Assembly: GCA_002964805.2 (NCBI GenBank)
Contig: PUDQ02000010.1
Coordinates: 868,001-932,000, forward strand
DNA: 64,000 bases
DNA from: Trametes villosa
Lineage: Eukaryota; Basidiomycota; Agaricomycetes; Polyporales; Polyporaceae
Direction: 5' to 3'
Within the stretch, counting starts at the first letter, position 1. Each line of letters starts with the position of its first letter. The notes under the pieces were generated by a model. The model was given only the letters and a program-made list of their open reading frames with translations. It was not told the DNA's origin and ran no database searches. Below are positions 21,261 through 32,171 of the stretch, in pieces. A program made the position numbers and the translations under genes.

Positions 21261-23568
21261 ATGACCGGCACAGGCCTTCCAGGGAATCACGCAAATGTTG
21301 AGGGAGGGTACGTCCTACTCTCTATCTGAGTTTCCTAGGCGTCGTGACTTACGTTCTTACTACAGACGTTCGCCCGCCCGGCGCCCGTCTCTCTGGGGCA
21401 CCCGGGGCTCGACAGTGACCACCCTGCTCGGGAACACCACCCACGTCGCCACGCAAGGCGCGGGCATCTTCTTGTACGGGAAGGAGGAAGAGCCGTCGCG
21501 CCCGAGATATGCGGAGTTCGCGGAGAGCGGGAAGATGGTTCTGACGGCCTCCTGTGAGCGGCTTCAAGCTCCTACCGCGACGCACCCCTCCTTGGTACTG
21601 ATGTGTGGTCGCACTCCAGGGCTCAACGTCCTCTTCATCGTCATCCCCTTCGCGTGGGCCTCGCACTGGCTCGTAGACGTCTGGGGCCACGAGGTCACAT
21701 TCCTACGTAAGCTCGCGACATCTTATTCACCACGCCTACCTCCTAATGCCTGGCTGGGACGATGCTGGATAGTATGCTTCATCTCTACCGTCCCGCTGCA
21801 GAACATCTTCGACTGGTGCGGCGACCAGGTGTCTCGACGCAAGGACACGGAGACCCAGCGGGACTTGGGCGACTTCCTCTCCATCACGTTCAAGAAGTGC
21901 ACCTCTGTCTTCTGCTCCGTGTGGTGCCTGCCGCTTACCTGAAAAACTCGAATAGCTTAGTGGAGGCCACACTGGCGGCGATCCTGCTGAAGAACTGCCA
22001 GTACGTTGTCCCGCCGCACCGCCTGGGCCTTGATATTCATATCGAACCTGTGTGCTAGCTTGCGCCTCCTTCAAGCAACGATTGCAGGTGAGCAGCGCTC
22101 TACGTAGTATCATAAGAGGCCACTAATGTTGAACCGGATGGGTAGGCGTGGTCATCCTACACCTGCTACTCGTCCCCGGCACGGCGTTCTTCGTCGGAGG
22201 GAGCCAGGTGTTCCAGCAGTCCCTCCACCCGCATCACGCATCCCTCAACCCGTCTCTGCTCATGTCCGGGTGAGCAAGTTGCCCCTTAGATCTTCGGCCG
22301 AGTACGATGGAGCTTACCAAGTTCCTGTTACATGCGCTTCAATCTCTAGCGTTCTCGCGATCATGCTCCCGACCGCCTTCTTCGCCGCGCTGGACCGCGG
22401 AGCGAGCGTAGACGGCGCGCCCGACGCGCTCGTGTCCGACGACAAGCGCGACGCCCTCCTGAAGATGAGCCGCGGCATCTCGGTGATGCTCCTCATCATG
22501 TACGCGCGTCCCGCCCCTTCGTACTATCTCGAAGGCTCACGCTCCTATGCGCCCCGCAGATATGTCGCGTCGCGCATATACAGGCACATCCAGTGGCCGC
22601 CGCGCTTCTGGCGCCACGGCGACAGTCCGGAACGGCCGCCCTGTTCGCCCGCAGACGAGGGGCATGCGGGGCGACCGCCTCCAGTATGGCGTGACTCCGG
22701 CGCGAGCGACCCGGGAGAGCAGGCGTTGGCGAAGGAGCATGAGGATGAGAAGCTTTTGCACCCGATCGTGTGCGTCACTCTCATCTGCGTGTCGGCCGCG
22801 ATTATGGCGGTCACGGCGGAGTTCGTGAGTGGTGGTTTACGCTTTCGCGTGGGCCTGGCTGATGATTCAAGCAGCTTGTGCAGACTATTGATCCCTTACA
22901 CGAGCGGTTCCACATCCAGGCGGAGTGTGTCCTCCTTCTGCGCTGCCTTCCCCGAGCGCCTCGTAGTTGACACCCCGTCTCGTCCGCAGGTGGTTCGGCC
23001 TAATCCTCCTCCCGCTGGTCTCCTTCTCCCCCGAAGCGGCCGTCGCCGGCTGGTGCTTCCTCGCACCATGGCTGGGGCGCGACAAAGACGCGAAAGGCCC
23101 ACGCGCGACGTCGCTGCTCGCGCACGGCCGGCCGATCGACCTAAGCATTCAATTCACGCTCTGGTGGATGCCGCTCCTCGTGCTCTTCGCGTGGTGGGCG
23201 GGGAAGCCATTGCACCTTCTCTTCGGTGCGTGCATGTGCGCGCGTTGCCGGCGCGGTCTGGGGCTGACGGAGGCGCAGACTATTACGAGGTGGCGCTCCT
23301 GCTGGGGTCGTGTTTCCTGGTGAACTACGTGACGGCGGACGGGAAGACGAACTTCGCGGAGGGCGTGATCATGATTACGTTCTACGCCATGATCGTGAGT
23401 GGGATCACCGTCTGCTCCTGGCTGTAGTACTTACAACGGATGTGGTAGGCGACCGCGACGTGGTTCTATCCGGGCCAGCCTCAGGTGGCCTTCTTGCTCA
23501 GCTGCCCGGGGTCGGTCGCGGAAGCGGTTGCGAGCGGGGTTGGCAACGCGCTCGCCGTATCTAGGTGA
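21261..23568 (+). CDS. CAX-type cation/proton exchanger homologue, paralogue C
   Basis: Thirteen exons: 21261-21307, 21366-21553, 21620-21706, 21773-21896, 21956-22000, 22059-22087, 22146-22269, 22350-22499, 22560-22824, 22875-22924, 22990-23225, 23279-23394 and 23449-23568. They join in phase to 526 codons. Segments align along the whole length with paralogues A and B: LNVLFIVIPFAWASHWLV, DFLSITFKNLVEATLAAILL, AFFVGGSQ, IMLPTAFFAALDRG, MAVTAEF and WFYPGQPQVAF. The first ion motif is KNLVEA and the second LPLVSFSPEA, as in B. Seven exon lengths (87, 45, 29, 124, 150, 50 and 116 nt) equal those of paralogue B, so the pair arose by tandem duplication. The central loop (about residues 270-330) is Pro/Arg-rich with a HEDEK stretch. 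Confidence 0.86.
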
Positions 23569-24264
23569 AGCTGGAGTACTCGGCGTTATTTGAACTTTCG
23601 TTACCTCTGCGGCTTGTACATTCTTCAGGTTGCGCTGGGGGAAGCATTTTGAGTTGGGTCTGCTGCTGTAGTGGCCGGGGATGTAACGTTACAATATTTG
23701 CCATGCCAGGGCAAATGTTGTAACGCTACGTCTCCTCTATACGAGCTCACTGTAAACTTGTACGCACCGAGAGATTTTACGACATATACTTTTCCATGTG
23801 TAGCGTGCGCATCTAGCCGGGCCATAACTTCCTGTACTCTGCCCCAGCCTGAAAGAAGGAACGGGCGCAACAGAGACGACCTCGAATACAGTACTAGCGC
23901 TCGCTCGCGATGATGTCACGCGCACTGGGCGCCAATGGCCTCACCACGGACGCGCCGTTTATTACGGCCGCCTCAGGCCTGCCCCGAGCCACCACCACCC
24001 TCCTCCTCCCTGCTCGCAGTCCGCTCGAACGTACACGCTGCTCACGCCCGATAACTGCTCTACGTCTTCTGTACCGCTAGTTGCTCTCCTTGCCACAGCT
24101 ATTGCACTACGTTCCCACTAGTAGACCCCAGCTGCCTGCTTCCGATCCAAGACCGTTAACCCCCACCCCGCTCTCGCATATATCCTCTCACCGATTCCAC
24201 TAAGCATCCCTTACGACTGTATACCTATCCTAGTATCCGGAATCACCCAATCCACGACCCTTCA
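23569..24264. other. Intergenic; contains one perfect-loop hairpin
   Basis: No gene is seen between CAX paralogue C and the Rab gene. It holds the hairpin listed at 23683-23729. The 100 bp or so before 24265 should contain the Rab promoter. Confidence 0.45.
23683..23729. repeat. Inverted repeat with 20-bp arms and 7-bp loop
   Basis: The arm GTAACGTTACAATATTTGCC faces GGCAAATGTTGTAACGCTAC with two mismatches across a 7-bp spacer. It lies 115 bp after the stop of CAX paralogue C. It could be a small MITE remnant or a structured 3' region; there is no T-run pointing to an RNA polymerase III terminator. Confidence 0.8.
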
Positions 24265-25150
24265 ATGTCGCAAACGCAAGACAAGCCCAGCACGCCCATT
24301 AATGTCAAGCTCCTGCTTATCGGCAACTCCTCCGTCGGCAAGAGCAGTCTCCTCCTCCGTTTCTCCGACGAGCAGTGGCTGCCAGAGGACGAGTCCAATG
24401 CGACCATTGGAGTTGACTTCCGGGTGAGTCTCCTGTTCGGTTGGCGGGCTGCCTTATGTCTCGTGCTGACATCCTCGGCCCGACAGGTGCACAAGATGGA
24501 GGTGAAGGGCAAGCGAGTCAAGCTGAGCATATGGGTCGGCCTCTCTCAGCACTCCGTCTGCGCGCATCATGTTGAGAGTGCTTGCAGGACACGGCGGGCC
24601 AGGAACGCTTCCGGACCATCACCTCCTCGTATTACCGCGGCGCGCAGGGCATCATCCTCGTCTACGACGTCGCGAACCGCGAGTCCTTCGAGGCGCTCCC
24701 GAAGTGGTTCTCCGAGCTCGAGACGTATGTCTCCAGCTCCGTCGTCAAGATCATCGTCGGCAACAAGGTCGACAAGGTGCGTCTCCCCCCACCTCCCACT
24801 CTCTATCCGTCCACCCCATGCACGTGCAGCATGTCTGACTCTTGTATCCGTCTGTGTAGGAATACTCGCGCCAAGTACCCACGTCAGAAGGCCAGGCGTT
24901 CGCGACGCGCATGGGCGCGCTCTTCGTCGAGGCGTCCGCGAAGACGTCCGTCGGCGTCGAGGACGCGTTCCGCGACGTCGTCGCGCGCATCATCGACACG
25001 CCCGAGCTCTGGCAGACCTCCCTGCGCTCTGGTGCCGCTGCGAGCAGGGCGGGCGCCCGCCCGCGCGACTCGGGCAACGACGACATGCCCGGGAGCATCG
25101 ACCTCCACCAGGAGCAGGACGAGCCGGAGAGCGGGGGCTGCTCGTGTTGA
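24265..25150 (+). CDS. Rab-family small GTPase, Rab18-like
   Basis: Four exons (24265-24423, 24487-24534, 24588-24776, 24860-25150) give 228 codons. All G boxes are present: GNSSVGKSS (P-loop), TIGVDF (switch I), [12 protein letters not shown] (switch II, formed across a splice junction), GNKVDK and EASAKT. The protein ends GGCSC, a di-cysteine site for double geranylgeranylation. The effector region and overall pattern resemble the Rab18/RabC group, which acts at the ER and lipid droplets in other eukaryotes. The subfamily is less sure than the Rab identity. The C-terminal hypervariable region is long and acidic. Confidence 0.92.
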
Positions 25151-25529
25151 GGCGTTCTGTGAGGTTACGGGCTCTCGAGGTTAGGGTGGATTGTGTTGGA
25201 TTTTTTGGACACGACTCTCGCTATGAAGATCTCATGACTGGACTGGCGACGGGTGCGCGGTGGGGACTGTTACCACTACTAGGCTTTCGCCGGGTTTCGC
25301 ACGTAAGGAGGTTCCCGTGCTATGCACGCTGGTGCCGCTACGACGATTGTACACTTAGATATAATAGGCACTGCTCATACCCTTCGCCTAGTTTGCATGA
25401 GACGTACCCAAGTCCACCACCCGGCCGACTACGACTCGACCTTGAGGAGATTGCACCGAGTTCCGTGGAGGCCACAAGGACTTTCGAGACCTGCAGACTG
25501 TACTCGAGCACAAAGACCACTACCTGCAT

Positions 25530-25632
25530 GCTTGGATGGCTCAGTTGGTTAGAGCGCAGGTCTCATACTTTCGTATGACCGTCTCAGAGACGGGCAATCC
25601 TGAGGTCATGAGTTCGATCCTCATTCCGAGCA
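25530..25632 (+). tRNA. tRNA-Met (CAT), elongator type, with intron
   Basis: The acceptor GCTTGGA pairs with TCCGAGC, followed by discriminator A. The D and anticodon arms are identical to the gene at 5895-5997; the T arm is ATGAG-TTCGATC-CTCAT. The 29-nt intron after position 37 contains a CGTCTC/GAGACG hairpin. The gene lies 99 bp left of the CACTA element and converges on a near-identical gene at 35330-35432. Confidence 0.93.
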
Positions 25633-26114
25633 TTACTTCTTTCCAAGTGTCTTACTTTTTGCCAGCCCTCCTTTCCCATGGGCCGGAGGATGTACCATGC
25701 GCAGTCGCGCGCTTAGCTGGGTACGGACATTCACTGCGAAACCGCCAAAGTAACGCGACCGAAGATTCCCGGTTTCGCTGGGGTATGCGGCCTATACCGG
25801 CGTAATAGTCGATCTGTGCGGCGCTGCAAATGTTGTAGCCACGTAGTTATCGGAAATTGTAAATGCTGTGTAATGTGCGGGGTATACGGGGCGTTTACGG
25901 TTCGAGGATGCCATGTCTCCCTCATTTCCCGCCCTCTGCCTATCCCTGCTTTGCTGCGATGTCTTCGCCTGGGATATGACTTGTATACGCCCCGGAAGAT
26001 GATGCGTAGCAGTACTATCACGCCTGCTTTGCACGATCATGGTCGCCCGTGCCGCTCGAGCTTTAAACTTCCGGCACTTGCTGCACGCTCTCAACAGCCC
26101 TCCTCTGCGCCGCC

Positions 26115-27180
26115 ATGACCCGCTTTGTCTTCTACGAGGACCCCCCTGGCAGCCCGCATATCGACGATTTGGAGACGACCAGGACTGTCACCAACAACGT
26201 CTTCACTCTCCAGTTCGATCCCTGCCTATCCCAACAACAGGCCACCGTGATTCGCCCCGAGGACTTGGCGGATCCCTCGCAGCCGATCGTACGTGTTAGA
26301 CGTACCTTCGAGGTGCATCTTCCGAGTCAGCTAACGGATTCTAGGTGGTCTTATTCACCCCGCGCCACGGAGTCCCGCATGCACAACGTCGGGCTACACC
26401 TCCAGGCGGGGCGCTTGTAGGTGCGCGTGTTGCCAAGGATAGTACCCAGTACTGGAACCTGTATACGTGCGCCTTCCCTCATTTCCTCTTGTTTATGTCT
26501 ACTCATCACGCGCCCTCGCTAGCACATGCTCGGACTTCAACCGTGAACGCCGCATACGGGCTGGCTATTGCTCACAGTCCGAGGCCGGTGTCCAAGCGGA
26601 TTCGAACGAAATCTCCGCCGCTACGATGTCGATCTCTGCATCCAAGTCCACGGTTGGTATACAAACTCATGCCGGTCTACTCTCCGATCCCATTCCTACC
26701 CAGGAAGCCGGTGCGGAGGCTACACTGTCCCAGCTCAACGACGACAGCAACACTTTCGCCCGCCCATCCCCTCCTTGCGAGCACTTCTTTGGCCCTCACT
26801 CGGTCGGAGAGGCGTCGTCGCCTAGGCCCTCTGCCGCTACGCCGTACTCGGAGGATGGTGACGTCTCGAACAACGACAGCTCAGGCTCAGACGTCGACGC
26901 CTCTCCGGGTTCTCAAACACAATTCCTCCAGGTACGTCATTATCTGCAGATTGCTGTCTTGAATATTAATCCCTTACCTTGACATAGCGTGCCATTGCAA
27001 TACAGGCTCTCATCGGAAGCATGTTTGATGATGCTGAACCTACACAGGAGGAGATGTCATATGATGTGGTAAGTTGTGCAGTTCTCATACCCAGGTACAT
27101 CGGTTAACGATGTATGCCTTTAGCACGATGCTTCTGCAGCAGCTGATGACGCCTCTTCGGGTGAGCAGGTAAAAGTAAAT
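26115..27180 (+). CDS. CACTA-borne acidic Ser/Asp-rich hypothetical (gene model uncertain)
   Basis: Several plus-strand exon candidates follow the left terminus. One starts at 26115 (MTRFVFYEDPPGSPHIDD). Others near 26580-26930 encode Ser/Thr/Asp-rich sequence (DGDVSNNDSSGSDVDASPGS), then RAIAIQALIGSMFDDAEPT and HDASAAADDASSGEQ near 27010-27170. The order and acidic composition suggest one spliced gene upstream of the transposase. I could not fix all junctions. Some of these exons could instead be the transposase N-terminus. Confidence 0.4.
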
Positions 27181-27321
27181 GCGCTGGGATATGCTAATCG
27201 TTTGGCTATATCAGTGCGAAAGCGGCGCAGACTATCTCGTTGAAGCCGCTCATTCAGGACCGCGCGCTCGTTCGCGTAATTAGCGCCCAAGGGGAACGGC
27301 TCGACGAAGTGGGCCATAACT

Positions 27322-27600
27322 CCTGAGGCATAAATTAGCAAGACTTCTCGTTTTCACAGATGCATAGTACATATGATGTAGTACCAGATTCCGTCGAGAA
27401 ATTGTATTGCACGGCACTTCTCGCCGTTCTATGCCCAAGTTTCGGCCACACCATGGAGGCGCCCGCGAGAGGCACACAACCACCACTGCATTTGAGGCAT
27501 AGATTAGCAAGAGTTCTAGTTAGCTCGAGAGTGTTATGTATACGGTTTCATGTATTCCGCCGAGAAACTGTTCTGCACGCCATCGCTGGCAGTTCTACAA
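27322..27600 (+). repeat. Degenerate direct duplication inside the CACTA element
   Basis: Two stretches, about 27322-27430 and 27491-27600, share TGAGGCATA(A/G)ATTAGCAAGA and then TTCCG(T/C)CGAGAAA(T/C)TGT(A/T)(T/C)TGCACG with drift. They lie between the acidic exons and the transposase start, so this is probably non-coding spacer. Confidence 0.65.
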
Positions 27601-27728
27601 CGGTGACTTCGCGCGGTGCCAGCCCTGGGTCAACGGTCACGTGACAGACGCGCTCCCTGAGCCGCTCTCTGCTCTCTGCTCTCTGCTCTTGTGCGCTTTA
27701 CTCTCTTGCGCCCTGCTCGCGTCCACAT

Positions 27729-30700
27729 GCCCGCCTCGAACAAGCTGTTCTGTGACTGTTCGGCATGCCCGAGGGGTGGGAAATGGATACCGCCACGACA
27801 GAAGCGGACCCACGATGAAGCTCGGCTGCGCAAGTCTGCTGCTATGCGTCCAATGTCGACCATCTCCAGCGCACCTCGGCTTCATTCCCCTCTCCATAAT
27901 CTGGTACAGCCTCTCGTACCTGCAGGACCCTCTGCTCCGCCCCCTCCAAACCTCTCGAATCTGGATCAATCTGGGTGGCTACAGCCGGATATGGTGGAAG
28001 AGGCCATGCTTCTGAACGGTACCATGCTGGACTCCGACCTTCAGCTCGATGCTCCTCACTTCGGACACGGCATCCCCAATCCGACCGTCCTCCTGGCACA
28101 CGTGGACCATTTTGAACACCGTAACGCGGCTGCGGCTTCTGCATCTCGGGTTCTCACAGCGTTAGAGGCACGTACAGCGACCAGGAGCACCTTGCCGGAG
28201 TTGTCCATGCAGCATCATCGGGATGAAAGCAACAGCGACGACGATGAGTCGATGGCACCATCCCTCGGGATACCCCAACCCCCTCCCGATCTGGTCTGCG
28301 ATGCGGGCGAAGCTGATTATGTTAATGGCGAAGAAGTCTTCTATGTGCAGGAGGACGGGCCCGCACCGCAGCGTACGTGTACTTTCACGCGTCTCTCGAT
28401 CTTCCCACTACTTACAACGATCTTGCAGCCTCTTTCACGGCAAGCGAGGAGACAGATGTAGTCATGGAAGCCAATCCAAGTCCCAGGGACGTCGACCTCG
28501 GATCTGCGGAAGGGAGCGATGGTGATCATGGTGCGTTAGCTGTCATACTCGCGTATGGTCTTCAACTTAAATATCAGTGGCAGGCCTGTACCCGGGTGTA
28601 TGCCAGGATCGATGGGACGCGCTCATGCGCAACGCGCCTTGGAGCGACTCGGAAGCGGACCCATTCCTCACGCCGCCGGGCATTGCAGCGCACGAAGTCC
28701 CCTCACTCAAACAGGTGCCGGCGCACCTGTTGTGCATCTACACCATGGTTCCATGGCTTCACCTCCAGTTTAGATTGCCTGTCATCGCCGTGAACGCCCT
28801 TCTCTTCTGCTTCGCCGTGGTCATATCTTTGCTTGCGCCACTCGCTTCGACACCCTTCTTGACGCTCAAGAAAGTCAACGACCTCATGGGGCTCGATGTA
28901 CCGTTCCAGGTGCTGGCTGTATGCTCGACGTGTAAGGATGTCTACGGCAACTCCCCCGGCTCCCCGCCTCTCTGTACTCGCTGCAGCACGCCTCTCTTCA
29001 AGAAGAATGCAACCGCCCGATGGTATCAGCGTGGGCCCGGAATCAGAGTACCCGTGATCAAGTACCCTTACCTGCCGCTTTCAGAGCAGCTACAGAGGCT
29101 CCTACAGATCGATGGTATGGAGGAACTTCTTGACCGTTGGCGAACACGTCGACGAACACCTGGCGTTCTACGCGATATCTTTGACGGCTCTGCTACAAAG
29201 ACTATCCTCACGCCCTCCGGACGTCCATTCTTCGAGAACGCAGGTCCACAGCATGCGCAAGGTCCCGGCAATGAGCTACGCATTGCGTTGGAATGGGCAG
29301 TGGATTGGTAGGTAGGGTCACCGCTTGTTCCAGGTCGCATAGTTGACGCGGTCACTCTGTGCAGGTTCTCGTACTTGCAGTCCAATATCGCCCCCTCGCA
29401 CTCTTCATGCCCAACATCGTTTGCGATCTGTAACCTCCCTCCACAGTTCCGCTACCGCACCGCAAATCTCCTCCTCACCAGCATCCTGCCGGGACCAAAG
29501 GAGCAATCGCCGGACGAGCTGCAGCGGTTCATGCGACCCATTGTTAGCGATCTGCTGCGTCTTTGGCGTGATGGGATTGTTGTCAAGACACCGCTCTTCC
29601 CCGAAGGTGAGCGAGTTTGTCATTATGGGCCGCCCTCGTAAACTTACGGTGTCTAGGTCGCCTGATCAGGGTTGCATTAGTGGCGGTTGTGTGCGATAAG
29701 CCAGCTGCACACAAAATGGGTGGTTTCGGGTCTCACAGTCACACGTTCTTCTGTACCCAAGACTGGATCACTCAGGCTGACAAGGCCACACCGCAAGCGT
29801 TCGAAAGCGGAGGTGAAACCATATTCTGCTTCCTTCGTTGGTAAACTGACGCCTGCGCAGCGTTCGCACCGCGGACTGACACCGAACACCGCAAGCTAGG
29901 TGCTCGATACGCTGCCTTACCAAACCAGAACCAACGTGACAAGTTTGTTCGGGACAAGGCCACACGCTACACGGAGCTCTCCCGATTACCTTACTTCAAC
30001 ATCGTCGAACAAGTGGTGGTCGATCCAATGCACAACCTCTTCCTCGGTATATTCCCTTGTCACCGGTCTTATCTACCATCTGACTCGCCTTGCAGGGCTT
30101 GTCAAGACGCATTTTTATCACATTTGGGTCCAGATGGGGATCCTGCGTGAGAATCACGAGCTCCGTGTCCTTCATGATATGCTTCGTGATGTAGGGTGCC
30201 TTGTGAACGGACGTGTGCGGTGCGCTCATCTCGTCATTCCAGTTCTCTGTTCCAACATCGGCAGGAAAGCTCCCGAAGGATATCGGGACACCTGCTGGAG
30301 GCTCCCTGACCGCCGACCAGTGGCGTCTGCTAGCTATCTATCAAGGCCCCATCATTGTGAGTGATTTTAGCAGGATTGTCTGCCACCGCAAGTCTGACAC
30401 TGATGAAGATACCTCAACTGTGGAGAAAATGTCTCCCTCGTGATCCCACTCAACTCCTCCATGACCGCATTGAGCGCGTTGCTCAAGAGGAAGCAGCTAA
30501 GCGAGAGAAACTTCGTGAAGCAGCGCGGCTGCGCGCTGAGAAGCAAGCCGCACAAAAGCCGCCGCAGGCCGCCGCACCATTGTCACCGCCGGTGCCATCT
30601 TCTCACGCAGCACCCTCTCATGTCATGACCCCTCATACGCCGCCGTCGACGTCTCTGGTTGTTCCTCCCCTTCCCTCGACCGCATCCTGCACGCCTCTGC

Positions 30701-32145
30701 CGAGCGCCCCCAAAGGAAAGCCACGAGCCAATCAAGCATATAGTCTCCATCCCGACGACCCTGCACACTTCCTGAAGCTGTCCGGGGCCCTACGCCTGCT
30801 CACTGCCCACGTCTTGACCACCAGCGCAATCGATGAATCCGAACGATTACTTCGAGAGTACGGCAAAGACATCATACATGTATGTTGTCGTCTATTATCT
30901 CGATATTGTCTGATGCTTACACGCATACTAGTTGTACGGTTCCAGTGCAGTCCGACCCAACCATCACTACGCCACGCACGTACCCGATTTCGCACGCAAG
31001 TTTGGACCACTGCACGAGTTCTGGAGCTTCCTCTTCGAGCGGCTGAACAAGGTCCTCAAGTCGTACAACAACAACAATCACGGTGACGGGGACCTCGAGA
31101 CAACGTTCTTCGCTGAGTTCCACCGGACAACCATGTCATCTCGAATGGTCAGGCTTTGCTTCTTCCTCCCTCGCTCGGACTTGCGCTGACATGGTGCAGG
31201 TAATGCATCTTCAGCATGAGGTGCCGCACGAGCCGCTCCTGCAGCGCTTAGGTGCCTCTATGGCCAAAGCAACTCAAGATTCGCGTGGAACCGTCGGAGG
31301 ATTGGCCGCTTGGGCTAAGCAAGCAGACGAAGACTTGATATCGTGTACGTGCCTCATTATTTGGTGCCCGTATTTGCCGACACATCACTTACTGGAAGCC
31401 TGATCATGCGATCAATCAGCCCATCCGTGGGAGGTCCCATACGAGCTAAGCCCTCGCCGCACCCTGCGTTCCATGTCGTCCCAGACATATTCGTGTCTTC
31501 TGAGACATTTACAGCGTACCCATCCAGCGTGGGCGGTGCATTCCATGATAGGCACTCCACGCACTCCCGACAGTGTTCCGTTAGCGTCCTCAGGCGTGTT
31601 CTACGACTATGTCGCCCTCGCAGGACGCCGTTACTACGCCAGTAGCGAAGCTGCAGGGAAGCATTCCTCTTACGTTGAGGTGTATGCGGGGCCTTCTGGA
31701 GACGGCGGCGACGAGTCTCTTCCGACGAGGTGTGGCGAGCTGGAGGAGGTTTTCGAGTTCCGTCAGAGTGAGAATACCCCAACCTTCTGGTTCGGACGGA
31801 TGCGGTGGTTCCGTGAATGGGCTGGCGTGTCAGAGCCGGTTTGGCAAACCTCGTGAGCTCTATGTTCATCGTCTCCACGATATGCTAAATTGTCTCCCAG
31901 GACGCATCTTGGTGTTCGCTTGTGGCACCTAGAGGAGTATCTTGCTCCTGATGAGGCTTACGATCCCATCATCTCGTTGACAAGTATCAAGGGATATCTT
32001 GCCCTCAAGACCGTCTCGGTTGGCAATGCCGACACCAAGTTGTGGGCGACGGTTCCTCTTGATGATGTAAGTAAACCTTGTTCATGCTCGGTGTCCGGTG
32101 GTTAACTCCAGATGGACTTTGCAGCGTGCGCGTCACATGGCCTAG
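27729..32145 (+). CDS. Plavaka/CACTA transposase
   Basis: A multi-exon gene starting MPASNKLFCDCSACPRGGKW, a zinc-knuckle-like Cys cluster seen at the start of these transposases. Further exons carry VPVIKYPYLPLSEQLQRLL, FKKNATARWYQRGPG, ELRIALEWAVDWFSYL, VALVAVVCDKPAAHKMGGF, LPYFNIVEQVVVDPMHNLFL (the acidic DPMHN motif of the catalytic core), GTPAGGSLTADQWRLLAIYQ, RPNHHYATHVPDFARKFGPL and LFERLNKVLKSYNNNNHG. A CXXC zinc-finger pair (VCSTCKD, LCTRCST) lies near 28925-28990. The last exon ends RARHMA at 32145 after a short intron. About a dozen introns must be removed. One exon near 30230-30300 needs a choice of frame, so full coding potential is likely but unproven. Confidence 0.8.
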
Positions 32146-32171
32146 ATTACGGGTGATCTGTACATATAGGA

